From CAVYVZ01 sp963772065 (GTDB taxonomy: Bacteria; Acidobacteriota; Vicinamibacteria; Vicinamibacterales; UBA2999), in assembly GCA_963772065.1 (NCBI GenBank), contig CAVYVZ010000010.1, positions 744,001 to 808,000 on the forward strand: 64,000 nt of DNA, read 5' to 3'. This document shows, piece by piece, positions 39,802 through 49,440 of the stretch; position 1 is the stretch's first letter, and every line of letters begins with the position of its first letter. The notes below the pieces were generated by a model that ran no database searches, was not told where the DNA came from, and saw only the letters and a list, made by a program, of their open reading frames with translations. A program made the translations under genes and the position numbers.

Positions 39802-40176
39802 CTATCGTGAGGGTTGGCAGTAGCGGTTGACTGCCGCACAGAGCGCATCGGCCGACACGGGTTTGTGCAGCACTTCAGTCACCTTGAGAGCCTGAGTCAG
39901 GACGTCTGTTGTTTCCGCTCCCGTGAATATGATGACCGGAATGTCTGCGATTGCAGGATCGTTGAGTTGCTGTTCACGAAACCAGAATCCGTCCGCGTCG
40001 GGCATGCGCAGGTCAAGAACGACCACACCAATGAGTGGGTTCTTCCGCAAACGCTCGATGGCTTCTATGCCGTTCGCCGCTTGCTCCGTCTGATAGCCGA
40101 GCAAATCGAGGAGCTGCGCTAGTCCCGTTCTCGTCGCATCCACGTCATCGACAATCATCACGACCGAGTGCGTCAT
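39802..40176 (-). CDS. Stand-alone CheY-like receiver protein
   Basis: A 124-residue single receiver domain. It has the acidic pair D10/D11 (VVMIVDDVD), the phospho-acceptor D55 (VVVLDLRMP), the conserved Thr in VIIFTGAET and the Lys in VLHKPVSAD. No output domain is attached. It probably acts in a phosphorelay with a kinase elsewhere. Neighbouring genes code for secreted proteins, so no cognate kinase is apparent nearby. Confidence 0.9.
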   Translation of the reverse strand: MTHSVVMIVDDVDATRTGLAQLLDLLGYQTEQAANGIEAIERLRKNPLIGVVVLDLRMPDADGFWFREQQLNDPAIADIPVIIFTGAETTDVLTQALKVTEVLHKPVSADALCAAVNRYCQPSR

Positions 40177-40306
40177 CGCTCCCCTCCGTCAGCTCGACAA
40201 TTACCGGTGGAGTATGACGCAAACGTCAGCCGAATGAGAATCGCCGCCTGTTTTGCTTTTTATTCTCCCAGCGTGGAACGACAGAACCCGTCACTTCGCT
40301 TTGCCA

Positions 40307-41177
40307 CTACTGGTGCGGGAGCAGGGTCCGCCAATCAAAACGGCGGAAGTCTGAATACGTCGCGAGGGCGGTGATCACATCGTCTCCGTCGCGTCTGGGA
40401 TTCTCGTAGCGTTCTCGCATCTCAACAGGTACTCGGAAGCCCAGTGATGGTTCGAGGCGATAAGTCACGGTGATTGTCGCGCGGACAGCGAGGCGTTGGG
40501 TGCCGCCGAGAATCATCTCGGATCGGAGTACAGCACCAGTGTCGGGCTCGACCCAAAAACGGCCGTGCGCCGGGAGATCGTCACCCTTCTGCGTCTCGCT
40601 CAGCGTGGGTCCCTTCGTTTCGCGAAAAGAGATGACCCAGGTTCGCGTGTTGTCAACCAGCTCCTCGCCGATCTTCTTGAAGGTGATTCGGTTCCGGTTC
40701 GCCGGATGCAGAAGGCGAAGCGCGAAGGTCGGCAGGTTGACGGTGACGATCGTACAGGTCGCCAAGATTGAAGCGCGCACTTTCCTCCACCAGCTTCGCC
40801 GCGCGCTCGCCCAACTGCTCCCGCGGCCCGGCGAAAACGCCTTTGAGCCGCGCTGCGCGATCGGCGACCGCCGTTCCATCGACCTCGTAGACGTCCCGCA
40901 GCGCAACCCAGGTTTCGTCCGGCAGCTGCAGGAGGAGATAGTCCGAGAGCAATGTCCGCTCACTCGTGGTCTGCGCGTCGGCATGCAGCCATTGCTGATG
41001 GTAGTGTTCGCGTGCGACGACCGTTGAGAGCTCATGGTCCTCGTACACGGCGACGTACGAATGAACGCGTCGCATCACTTCAGCGAATGTGGATGTTTGA
41101 GCGCCGGCGAACACGGGCGCAGACACCAGCGCCGCCGCGATCGCGTAGATGCCGCAAACGTCTGAAGCGTACGACAC
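40307..41177 (-). CDS. Secreted protein of unknown function, one frameshift
   Basis: About 289 residues. The signal peptide is IYAIAAALVSAPVFAGAQ. A helical region (FAEVMRRVHSYVAVYEDHEL) leads to SERTLLSDYLLLQLPDETWV, then EVDGTAVADRAARLKGVF. After an indel near 40755 it continues TVNLPTFALRLLHPANRNRI, RTWVISFRETKGPTL, HGRFWVEPDTGAVLRSEM and FRVPVEMRERYENPR. I associate this pattern with a secreted protein type frequent in Acidobacteriota, with no known function. It may be surface-associated. Confidence 0.7.
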
Positions 41178-41282
41178 TGGACCCTTCGGTTGGATTGTGA
41201 GCTAAATGGTGGCCGATTGGAAATGGTCGGCGATGTATGCTCCTGCTCCGCTTGAAAACATCACGACCGGAAAGGACGAGGT

Positions 41283-41810
41283 ATGCGACACGCGCTATTG
41301 CTTCTCGCCATCAGTGGACTCGCAGCCCCGATTCACGCGCAGCACCTCGCCCCACAGCTCTCGACGGCCGATAAGAACGTCCTCAAAAAATCCCTCAAGG
41401 ACGTTCGCAAGCTCTTCGAGGATCATGCGAAGCATGGCCGACTCGAACTGGGGCTCATTGTCCATGACGACGCCGGACTTGACGTGACGGTGGCACAGGT
41501 TTGCCGGGCTGATGGTGAGACCGCTGCCGCGCGCGTGAAACCAGCGCAGGCGCACCTCCTCTGGCTGCTGGTGAGCGAGCGACACGGCGTATCACCCATC
41601 GCACTGAGCACGCCGGACTATCTGAAGTGGCGAGCAACAGTGCCCGCGCACGTTCTGCACCGATTCGTGTTGGCGCCCACCGCGGACATCGCCATTGAAA
41701 CAGATCGCGCCATGGGCGCGCCGTCGACAAGTAAAGATCTAGGAGCGCATCATTCCGCTCTCAGCGTCTCGACCGGATCGACCGCGGTCGCGCGTCGCGC
41801 TGGCAGATAG
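41283..41810 (+). CDS. Secreted protein, 3' end overlaps an ADOP gene
   Basis: Up to 175 residues. The signal peptide is MRHALLLLAISGLAAPIHAQ. The mature part has KKSLKDVRKLFEDHAKHG, then LELGLIVHDDAGLDVTVAQV. From about 41750 the frame runs antisense into the 3' end of ADOP permease 3, and those last 20 residues look unlike the rest (low-complexity Ser/Ala/Arg). The natural C-terminus was probably lost or replaced. No family is recognised. Confidence 0.45.
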   Translation: MRHALLLLAISGLAAPIHAQHLAPQLSTADKNVLKKSLKDVRKLFEDHAKHGRLELGLIVHDDAGLDVTVAQVCRADGETAAARVKPAQAHLLWLLVSERHGVSPIALSTPDYLKWRATVPAHVLHRFVLAPTADIAIETDRAMGAPSTSKDLGAHHSALSVSTGSTAVARRAGR

Positions 41811-44203
41811 CTGGCCAGCGCGGCAGCCGCCGCGAGCACGACGGGCACCGCTGCGAACGTGACCGGATCGAGTGGGCTGACACCGAACAACAGCGAGCGC
41901 ATCAACCGGGTCGATCCGCCCGCGCCGCCGAGTCCGAGTACCACGCCGACCCCCACCAGGGCCAGCCCTCGGCGCACGAACAGCCTACGGATGTCGCGCG
42001 CCTGCGCCCCGAGCGCCAGCCGGATGCCGATCTCGCGCCGCCGCTGCGACACCGCGTACGCGATCACACCGTAGAGCCCCGATACGCCGAGCAGCAGCGC
42101 CATCGCGCCGGCGATGGCGAGCATCACCAGCGTGAAGGACGTTCGATCCATCGACTGGCCGAATACCTCGTCCAGCGTGCGCACTTGCGACACCGGCAGA
42201 GTGGGGCTGACCGACCGCACCGCTTCGCGTACGTGATTGAGAAGACTCTCCGTGCCGGCGCGTTCAGTGCGAATCGCAACGCTGACCCGGCGCGACTGAT
42301 ATCCGTCGGACATGCTCAGGAGCTCGTCGAGCGGTTGCGCCGGCCAGTAAATCGTCGCGGGCGGCGGTTGATCGGCGCCGTCATCATAGACGGCGCCGGC
42401 CACACCTACGATCTCCCGCCAGGGTGATTTTGGCGCGTAGTATTCACGAACACGCTTGCCGAGCGCCGCCGCGGGAGACCCCCACAGCTCGCGCGCCAGA
42501 TTGTCCGAGACAATCGCGACATCACGCGTGTCATAGAGATCGGTCCAGGTGAAGTCGCGTCCCGCGACGAGTGGCGTTGCCAACGTCCGGAACATCCCGG
42601 GCGAGATGATCTTGACCTGCCGGTTCGGCGGCGTCCGGCCATCGTCCGCCCTGCCCTCGACAGCGAGCGCCGTGCTGCTTCGATCGCTGCCCATCGGCAA
42701 CCGCGTCGTGAAAGCCGCCGACGCGACACCAGGAATGGCGGCGATCCTGTCCAGGACTTCCTGCTGCATGCGCGTGACGCGCTCCGGTTCGGCGACCATG
42801 GCCGCCGGAATCGCGATGCTGAACGTCTGCACGCGCTGCGGCTCTGCGAAACCGGGATCGACGCGACGAAGCGCCTGGAAACTGCGGATCATCAGACCCG
42901 CACCCACGAGCAGCACCAGTGCCAGCGCCACCTGCGCCGTCACCAACGCCTGTTGAGACCGCTGGCGCTCGCGCGTCATGTTGGCGCCTCGGCTGCCGGC
43001 GCCAAGCGCGTCGGCGAGTCGCGGCCGGGCATACTTGAGGATCGGAATGCAGCCGAAGAGGAGCCCTGATACCAGAGAGATCGTCAGTGCGAAACCGAGG
43101 ACCATAGAGTCGATCGAGACTTCGGACAGTCTCGGCAGGTTCGAAGGTCCAATCGCCACCAGGATCCGCAGCCCGCCGAAAGCGAGCCCCAATCCCAGTG
43201 CGCCGCCGAGCAGCGCGAGCGTCACGCTCTCGGCGAGCAGCTGCCGCGCGACTCTACTCCAGCGCGCGCCCAGGGCCGCGCGAATCGCAAACTCCTGCTG
43301 GCGCGCGGCCGCCCGCACCAGCAGCAGGTTGGCCACGTTCGCGCATGCCATGAGCAGCACGATGGCGATGGTTCCCATCAGGACCCAGAGCGTCCTCCCC
43401 ACATCGCCGACGACGTCCTGTTTGAGAAGCCGAAGAGAGGGCGCCCACCGTGTTCGGACCGCTGGTTTCACGCCGGCGTTTTCGAACCAGACATGGAGTA
43501 CGCGATCGGCATCCGCATTGGCCTGCGCCAGCGTGACACCCGGCTTCAGCCTGGCCACGCCGAGGAGCCGGAATGAAGGTATCAGTGCACCGCGGTCGAT
43601 TCGCAGCGGCAGCACGATCTCGAATTCACCGCCGAAGCGGAAGTCGGCGGGCATCACGCCGACGATCTGGTGAGGACGGCCGTTGATCGAGAGCGCTCGC
43701 TCGAGAACGCCGCGGTCTCCTCCGAGCCTCCGCTGCCAGTAGCCGTTGGTGAGCACCACGGTGTCCGGTGCCCCGGGCGAATCGTCAGCCTTCGAAAACC
43801 AGCGCCCGATTTCCGGGCGCACGCCCAGCGTCGCCAGGACGCCCTGGCTCGCAGTCAACGTGCGCACTTCCTCGGGATCGCCCTGGCCGGTGATGGTCGC
43901 CGTTTCTCCGGGGCTCCAGACGCCCAGGTCCTGAAAGGCCTGTGTATTCTCCGCGTAAGTCGTGTAGATCGCGTCGTTGAAGTACGGTTGATCGATGCCG
44001 CCGATCGAGTGGACGATCCGGACGAGCGCGTCGGAATCAGGATAGAGCAGCGGGTTTATGAGCACACCGTTGACGACGCTGAAAATCGCCGTGGTGCCGC
44101 CGATGCCGAGCGCGAGTGTCACGGCCGCCGCGGCTGCGAAGCCGGGTTGCTTCCCCACCATGCGCGCCGTATGGCGCACGTCCTGCCAGAGGTCGTCGAT
44201 CAC
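41750..44203 (-). CDS. ADOP-type MacB/FtsX permease 3
   Basis: An 817-residue protein. The GTG at 44203 follows GTGGAGGGCTC and starts just after the amidohydrolase stop (10 bp apart), so it belongs to that operon. The open frame upstream lies over the amidohydrolase gene and is rejected. The sequence shows VTLALGIGGTTAIFSVVNGV, then a MacB core (YWQRRLGGDRGVLERALSI), LLMACANVANLLLVRAAARQ and a second half ending YAVSQRRREIGIRLALGAQ. The short N-terminus matches permease 1. No ATPase is linked. As last gene of a biosynthetic-looking operon it is a candidate exporter or resistance factor. Confidence 0.92.
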   Translation of the reverse strand: MIDDLWQDVRHTARMVGKQPGFAAAAAVTLALGIGGTTAIFSVVNGVLINPLLYPDSDALVRIVHSIGGIDQPYFNDAIYTTYAENTQAFQDLGVWSPGETATITGQGDPEEVRTLTASQGVLATLGVRPEIGRWFSKADDSPGAPDTVVLTNGYWQRRLGGDRGVLERALSINGRPHQIVGVMPADFRFGGEFEIVLPLRIDRGALIPSFRLLGVARLKPGVTLAQANADADRVLHVWFENAGVKPAVRTRWAPSLRLLKQDVVGDVGRTLWVLMGTIAIVLLMACANVANLLLVRAAARQQEFAIRAALGARWSRVARQLLAESVTLALLGGALGLGLAFGGLRILVAIGPSNLPRLSEVSIDSMVLGFALTISLVSGLLFGCIPILKYARPRLADALGAGSRGANMTRERQRSQQALVTAQVALALVLLVGAGLMIRSFQALRRVDPGFAEPQRVQTFSIAIPAAMVAEPERVTRMQQEVLDRIAAIPGVASAAFTTRLPMGSDRSSTALAVEGRADDGRTPPNRQVKIISPGMFRTLATPLVAGRDFTWTDLYDTRDVAIVSDNLARELWGSPAAALGKRVREYYAPKSPWREIVGVAGAVYDDGADQPPPATIYWPAQPLDELLSMSDGYQSRRVSVAIRTERAGTESLLNHVREAVRSVSPTLPVSQVRTLDEVFGQSMDRTSFTLVMLAIAGAMALLLGVSGLYGVIAYAVSQRRREIGIRLALGAQARDIRRLFVRRGLALVGVGVVLGLGGAGGSTRLMRSLLFGVSPLDPVTFAAVPVVLAAAAALASYLPARRATAVDPVETLRAE

Positions 44204-44213
44204 GAGCCCTCCA

Positions 44214-45456
44214 CTAAGGCCGTCGTGCACGATAAATGATCTTCCCGTCACGCAATGTGTACTGAACGCTCGCGAGCGCGCGGACATCCGCCGAAGGGTC
44301 GCTCCTGAGGACGATGAGATCCGCGATGAAACCAGGGGCGATCCGCCCGAGCTGCGTGGACGCTCCAAATCGTTCAGCGGGGGCGGTTGTCAAAGAAGCC
44401 AGGATCTGGCGGACGCTCATTCCGGCCCCGGCCATGAGGGCGTACTCCTCACCGGGGTCGTAGTCGACCGCGCCCAGATCGTTTCCAAAAAGAACCGTTC
44501 CTCCTGAGGCCGCCCAGGCGCGCAGTTGCGCGATCGAAGTATTGACGGACTGCTCCTGTGTCGAGAGGCGATCGTGGCGCAGCAAGTACCTTCCAGACGG
44601 TAAGCGTTGGAATCACTGCGACCCGCCGTTCCTTCATGGCCCCAAGAGTCGTCTCGTCCCATGGGCCCGAGGTCGGAGTGGTATGAGCCACCACATCGAC
44701 TCCGGCGCGGACCGCCGCGAGCACGTCGGCGCCGTTGCTTGGGTGAACGAAGACAGGCTTCCCCGCGCGATGGGCTTCGTCGACGGCGGCCTGAATCGCG
44801 CTCTCCGGAAAGCGCGGATTGGGAGGAGGAGGAGGCTGGAGATGCACCTTGATTCCGTCGGCCCCAGCGGCGAGGACCTCTCTCGAAGCGATCGTCGCTT
44901 TGGTCGAGTCCGTGATCTCAAAGTTTCTGGAGACCATGTAGCCCAGGGCTCTGATGACGGCGTCCGACGGAACCGCGCCCGCAGCAACCAGCGCCTCCCC
45001 CGTCGATCGAATTCTCGGGCCCGACACTTCCCCAGACTCGATGCGGCTGCGAAGCCGACGCGTATTCTCGAGTGTGGACCCGATGTCGAACACGCTGGTG
45101 AACCCATACGCCGTCAGCATGTCCTGTAGTTGCCGCTCGAGCTCGGGTGCCGGGATTGCCGCTACATTCGCCCATTTCCTTTCGAAGAAATGTACGTGGC
45201 TGTTCCAAAACCCTGCCGCGATTGTCAGGCCGGAACAGTCGATTGATTCGATGTTCCGCGGTATCTGCACCGACGCTCTGCGCCCCACCGCAGCAACCTT
45301 GCCGTTCTGGATGACGACCACCCCTCCGTCGATAGGTTGCTCTGCGGGGCTGGCGTAGATCGTCCCACCGACCAGGGCCAATGAGCCACTTGTCCCGGTG
45401 GGTTGCCCGGAGATCGTCGCGGCGGCAACTGCGGAGATCACGAGGAACAGCCTCAT
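44214..45456 (-). CDS. Exported amidohydrolase (imidazolonepropionase/CpsA-like), one frameshift
   Basis: About 413 residues. The ATG at 45456 overlaps the methyltransferase stop by 4 bp and follows GGAG. The signal peptide is LFLVISAVAAATISGQPTG. Metal-dependent hydrolase signatures are ALVGGTIYASP, LTIAAGFWNSHVHFF (metal His pair), DGIKVHL (metal-bridging Lys), GKPVFVHPSNGADV and DVVAHTTPTSG, then VLFGNDLGAVDY (catalytic Asp) after an indel near 44585. The end GRIAPGFIADLIVLRSDPS is the usual composite beta domain. It probably cleaves an amide or lactam in the periplasm. Context suggests it works on the product of this operon. Confidence 0.85.
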
Positions 45457-46169
45457 GACACGCTCCATTGCCCCAGCTGGTCGCGGACGGAAGCGGCTGC
45501 CGCCCGCCACGCGATGCGTCGTCGCTTTGTCCCGTCATGGCGGAAGACGGCGATGCCGTCGGCGACCTCGGGATCCATGAGGACGAGCTCGAGCCCCGGA
45601 AACGTCGCCAGCCAATGCCGGATCGCCCATTGCTCGCGAGGGCGGGCCGCATCGTCCAGGACCACAAGAGCGTCGGCAGTCAGCAGCGGGAACACATCCA
45701 GCAACGGCGACGCGCGCCCGTAGCGACCCGGCGGCGCATCGATCAGCACGAGGTCGAATGGAGCACGCGGGGCGATCGTTTTCGCGAGCCGCTGATAACA
45801 CCAGAGCAATCCGTGCGACGTCAGCGTACGCCGGAGTCCCGTGATCACCAGCGCCGCATCGACCGACATCGCCTCGACCTTCTGCCAGCAATCGCCCAGG
45901 TACTCCGGCTGATGCTCGACGGAGGTGAGTTGTCCGCCGCCGCCCCCTTCCGCGAGCGCCCTCGCCAGCACGACCGACGACCACCCTGCGCCAAATTCCA
46001 ACACCCTGCGCCGCTGAGTACCGAGAACGAGACGCGCAAGCCAGTGGGCCATCGGCCGAGAGACAGGCCACTCGCCCAGATCCGCCGGCAGCAGACCATC
46101 CACATCAAAGGGCGTGTGGGAGCTGCGGTAAAGGGCCTGGATGGATGCTGCTGCTGCTGTATCGGTCAC
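45453..46169 (-). CDS. Class I SAM-dependent methyltransferase
   Basis: About 238 residues from a GTG at 46169; a TTG at 46223 would add 18 residues. The SAM motif is RVLEFGAGWSSVVLARALAE, followed by LTSVEHQPEYLGDCWQKVEA (acidic ligand region) and FDLVLIDAPPGRYGRASPLL, as in Methyltransf_24/caffeoyl-CoA-like O-methyltransferases. DDAARPREQWAIRHWL follows. The ribosome site is weak. Its stop overlaps the amidohydrolase start, so the two are coupled. Substrate unknown; a small-molecule O-methylation role is inferred from context. Confidence 0.8.
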   Translation of the reverse strand: MTDTAAAASIQALYRSSHTPFDVDGLLPADLGEWPVSRPMAHWLARLVLGTQRRRVLEFGAGWSSVVLARALAEGGGGGQLTSVEHQPEYLGDCWQKVEAMSVDAALVITGLRRTLTSHGLLWCYQRLAKTIAPRAPFDLVLIDAPPGRYGRASPLLDVFPLLTADALVVLDDAARPREQWAIRHWLATFPGLELVLMDPEVADGIAVFRHDGTKRRRIAWRAAAASVRDQLGQWSVS

Positions 46170-46229
46170 GATCGGTAGCTCGCGATGACCATCGTGGCTT
46201 TCCTCGTGGCATGGCAGGCGCAACCGATC

Positions 46230-46631
46230 CTACTGGAACCGTTGGGCGATGTCGGCGGGAATTTCGATCGACTGGAGCGGCTCGCCGGGACGCCGGCTGA
46301 CGCAGGCGATGCGGAGAGCGCCGGTCGCGACCTTCGAGCCGTCACGCGTGATCTCGCACGCGTACTCGATCGTGCGGGCGTTGACGGCGACCACACGGAT
46401 CGCGACCTCGAACTCCTCCTCGAAGCGGAGGGGGCGATGGTACTCGAACGACGCCGCCACGCGCGGCCAGCCGATCGCGGAGCCTTCGGGTGCGATGCTC
46501 AGGCCCGCGTCACGCCACAGGGCGTGCTCGGCCTCCTCCATGTACCGGAAGAACGACGTGAAGTGCACCATGCCGGCGGCATCGGTCTCGTAGAACTGAA
46601 CCCGGCGCGTGAGGCGGTGCTCCTTCGGCAT
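46230..46631 (-). CDS. Hotdog-fold acyl-CoA thioesterase (4HBT/YbgC type)
   Basis: A 133-residue protein. The active-site motif is FYETDAAGMVHFTSFFRYME with D17, typical of YbgC/4-hydroxybenzoyl-CoA thioesterases. Later strands are VAASFEYHRPLRFEEEFEVA and IEYACEITRDGSKVATGALR. It hydrolyses acyl-CoA or acyl-ACP thioesters. It starts 2 bp after the flavoprotein stop, indicating tight coupling. In gene clusters of the polyketide or fatty-acid type such enzymes release the acyl chain. Confidence 0.88.
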   Translation of the reverse strand: MPKEHRLTRRVQFYETDAAGMVHFTSFFRYMEEAEHALWRDAGLSIAPEGSAIGWPRVAASFEYHRPLRFEEEFEVAIRVVAVNARTIEYACEITRDGSKVATGALRIACVSRRPGEPLQSIEIPADIAQRFQ

Positions 46632-46633
46632 CG

Positions 46634-47959
46634 TTACGGCCTGCGGCCGTCCGGCAATGTCAGATCGTTTCGCTTGTCGGGCGCCTCGTCGGCGGGCGTG
46701 CCCGCGAACCACGGCGGAATGCGCACCTTCCCGGGCTGATAGAGCGATTCCATCGGCGCCCACACACGATCGCGGCAGTCGGTGAAGAGGTCGCCGATCA
46801 GAAGATCGGTAATCGCGCCCCGCAGCTCGGGATAGCGCCGCACGAACTCGCCAAAGCTGAAGCCATCGTAGTACTCGCACACGAGCCGGCGCATGCGATC
46901 GACGCCCGTGTTGAAGCCCGCGCCCCACTTCCCGAGCTGCGCCGCGGACGTGTCGCCGCTCGCCAGCCCTTCCACGATCGCGTCGGCCGCGAGCTCGCCC
47001 GACTTGAGCGCGATCAGCACTCCCGACGAGTAGAGCGGATCCAGAAAGCCCCACGCATCGCCCACGAGCACCCATCCGTCGCCCGCGGCGGCGGTGGAGC
47101 GGTAGGAATAGTCCTTCGTCGCGAAATAGCCGGTGACCCGCGTTGCGCCGGAGACACGCTGCTTCACGGCGGGACAGCGTTCGACCTCCTCGTGATAGGT
47201 CTGTTCGTGACCGCCCCGCCCTTTGAACAGGTGATCGAACGGGGCCACGACGCCGACGCTGATGATGTCGTCGTGCAACGGGATGTACCAAAACCAGCCC
47301 TTCCTGTCGGCCGTCTGCAGCACCATCGTGGCGCCCTCGTCGCGCCCGCTGTCGCGATAGGCGCCCTGCCAGTAGGTCCAGATTGCGCCTTTGTTCAGGA
47401 CGGGATCCCACACGCGAAGCTTGAGGCGGTTCTGCAGCATCGCCTGCTGGCCGCTGGCGTCGACCACGACCCTCGCCCGCACCTCGCGGTCCTTGCCGTC
47501 GGCCGATCGCACCCGCACGCCGGACGCGCGCTCGCCCTCGAAGAGGACCTCGAGGACGCGCGTCTCCTCGTGCACGTCGACGCCGTGCTCGCGGGCGTTG
47601 TCGAGGAGCATCTTGTCGAACTCACTCCGAACCACCTGCCAGGTCTGCGAGCACTCGTGCGGCCGGTTGTCCCAGAAATAGAAGGGCGCCGACTGCTTCC
47701 CGCTGGCATTGACGAACTGCACGCTGTACTTCTTGACGAATCGGCTCTGCTGCATCTTCGGCAGCATGTTGAGCCGCTCGAGCACCCAGTATGTCTCCGG
47801 GATCAGCGACTCGCCGATGTGAAAGCGTGGAAACTTCTCGCGCTCGAAGAGCTGGACGCGCCGCCCCTTCTGCGCGATCAGCGTCGATGCGGTGGATCCG
47901 GCGGGGCCGCCGCCGATCACAACGACATCGGTCTCAGTCCATTCTGGCTGGCTCGACAC
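46634..47959 (-). CDS. FAD-dependent halogenase-like monooxygenase
   Basis: A 441-residue flavoprotein starting at a GTG 20 bp after the radical SAM stop. The FAD-binding motif is VVVIGGGPAGSTASTLIAQK, then FHIGESLIPETYWVLERL. The motif WFWYIP (near residue 220) matches the WxWxIP signature of flavin-dependent halogenases, and GDAWGFLDPLYSSGV is the second FAD-binding block. Members of this superfamily halogenate aromatic substrates, but many are hydroxylases or reductases; I cannot see a definite halogenase lysine. The next gene is a thioesterase, fitting action on a carrier- or CoA-bound acyl group. Confidence 0.85.
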   Translation of the reverse strand: MSSQPEWTETDVVVIGGGPAGSTASTLIAQKGRRVQLFEREKFPRFHIGESLIPETYWVLERLNMLPKMQQSRFVKKYSVQFVNASGKQSAPFYFWDNRPHECSQTWQVVRSEFDKMLLDNAREHGVDVHEETRVLEVLFEGERASGVRVRSADGKDREVRARVVVDASGQQAMLQNRLKLRVWDPVLNKGAIWTYWQGAYRDSGRDEGATMVLQTADRKGWFWYIPLHDDIISVGVVAPFDHLFKGRGGHEQTYHEEVERCPAVKQRVSGATRVTGYFATKDYSYRSTAAAGDGWVLVGDAWGFLDPLYSSGVLIALKSGELAADAIVEGLASGDTSAAQLGKWGAGFNTGVDRMRRLVCEYYDGFSFGEFVRRYPELRGAITDLLIGDLFTDCRDRVWAPMESLYQPGKVRIPPWFAGTPADEAPDKRNDLTLPDGRRP

Positions 47960-47979
47960 GACTGCTGTGAACTCCCGTT

Positions 47980-49314
47980 TTAGGTGTAGCGGATTGACGT
48001 GTGCTGCGGCAGAAAGAAACGCCGGAGGAGCCTGTCGACACGCAGCAGACCGCTGCGCGAGAGCGTGACGCCGTTCGCGTCGGCCTGCGTCAGGTATCCC
48101 TCGGCCCGGAGCGATGCCCACTGATCGCGGAACCGCGTGAGCACGTCGGCGTGATACTTCTCGGCGAAATAGGCGGGCCGAATCGACCCTCTCTTGAGCT
48201 GCAGCACCAGCTCGCGGATCAACCGCTCCTCGGCCGTCGGCCGGTACGCACGGCTCAGTGGAAGCTCCCCGCGGCGTATCGGCTCGCTGTAGGTTTCCCA
48301 GCCATCATGGTTCTGGACGTGCACACCGTTCACGTGCCCGAACGACGCCACGCCAAGTCCCACCATGTCGGCGCCCTGCCAGAGGCTGTCGCGGTAGACG
48401 AAGCGCACGCGGGATGGATCCTTGACGACGGTGTATGCGCTCCCGATGTGATACCCGGCGCGCTCGAAGGCCTCGAATGCCTCGTCCACCCACCGCCGCC
48501 TCGTCGCCCAGTTCTGCAGCTGGCCAGCGAAGCGCCCGGTCCCCTTCATCAGGTCTCCGCTGATCGTCGTGTTGAAGGGCAGCTCCATCTGATAGACGGT
48601 GATGCTGTCGGGGCTCAGCTCCAGCGTTCTTCGCACGCACTCGCGCCACAGCTCGTCGCTGTCGCCGAGCATCCCGGCGATGAGGTCCACATTGATTTGC
48701 GGGAACCCGAGCTCGCGCGCGCACGAGAACGCGCGGCCGATCTCCGGCGAACGGTGCGCGCGGCCGTTCATCTCGAGCACGCGGTCGTCGAAATGCTCCA
48801 CGCCGAGGCTCAATCGCGTCACGCCCATGTCGCGAATCACCGCGAGCTTGGCGTCGGTCAGCGTGCCCGGCTCGCACTCGAAGGTCACTTCCTCCGCGTC
48901 CGTCCAGGGCGTGATGGCCGAGAGCCGGCTCACCAGGCCTTCGAGTTGACGCGACGAGAGAAACGAGGGCGTGCCGCCTCCGAAGTAGACGAACCGCAGG
49001 GGACGACCCGCGATCGCCGGCAGCTGTGTGTAGAGCTCCCACTCGCGGACGAGGACGTCGAGGTAGTCGGCGATCTCGTTCGAGCTCTTGTCCGTGTAGA
49101 TCCGGAAGTAACAGAAGTGACAGCGTTTGCGACAGAACGGGATGTGCAGATAGAGGCCCAGCGGCACTTCGTCCGCCGCGGCCTGGGACAGCGCAGGAAC
49201 CGCGTCGTGCGCCACGGCGTCTCGTGTCCACACCGAAAATGGAGGATAGGTCGCGACGAAGTAACTGCCGACTTCGGATTCATCCGCAACCGTCGTTCGC
49301 GTGGACTCGCTCAC
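47980..49314 (-). CDS. HemN-like radical SAM protein
   Basis: A 444-residue protein. The GTG at 49314 follows GGAGGACGTGCATCG. The 4Fe-4S/SAM cluster motif is C61-x3-C65-x2-C68 in PFCRKRCHFCYF, then FVYFGGGTPSFLSSRQLEGL and LSLGVEHFDDRVLEMNGRAH, and a HemN-like C-terminal domain. The motif differs from true oxygen-independent coproporphyrinogen oxidase, where CYYC is followed by another conserved Cys; HemW-like or methyl-transfer roles are alternatives. It is first in the minus-strand operon with the halogenase-like gene. This pairing suggests modification of an aromatic or polyene metabolite rather than heme synthesis. Confidence 0.88.
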   Translation of the reverse strand: MSESTRTTVADESEVGSYFVATYPPFSVWTRDAVAHDAVPALSQAAADEVPLGLYLHIPFCRKRCHFCYFRIYTDKSSNEIADYLDVLVREWELYTQLPAIAGRPLRFVYFGGGTPSFLSSRQLEGLVSRLSAITPWTDAEEVTFECEPGTLTDAKLAVIRDMGVTRLSLGVEHFDDRVLEMNGRAHRSPEIGRAFSCARELGFPQINVDLIAGMLGDSDELWRECVRRTLELSPDSITVYQMELPFNTTISGDLMKGTGRFAGQLQNWATRRRWVDEAFEAFERAGYHIGSAYTVVKDPSRVRFVYRDSLWQGADMVGLGVASFGHVNGVHVQNHDGWETYSEPIRRGELPLSRAYRPTAEERLIRELVLQLKRGSIRPAYFAEKYHADVLTRFRDQWASLRAEGYLTQADANGVTLSRSGLLRVDRLLRRFFLPQHTSIRYT

Positions 49315-49440
49315 CGATGCACGTCCTCCTCTCTCTAGCGTAATACGCCTGAGGGCCGAATCCAGCTTACTCCGGCTTCGGCGTGCCAGTCGCTTCACGG
49401 TGCGTTGCCGCGGTGCCGCGGGCGCCGTGGGCCGCGGGTT

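Noticed and set aside
44204..44368. N-terminal extension of ADOP permease 3
   Set aside because: The extension overlaps the amidohydrolase coding sequence in another frame and has Ser/Arg-rich shadow composition. The GTG at 44203 has a GGAGGG site.
47980..49314. Coproporphyrinogen III oxidase HemN proper
   Set aside because: The cluster motif region and the operon context (halogenase-like, thioesterase) do not fit heme synthesis, so I kept the cautious HemN-like call.
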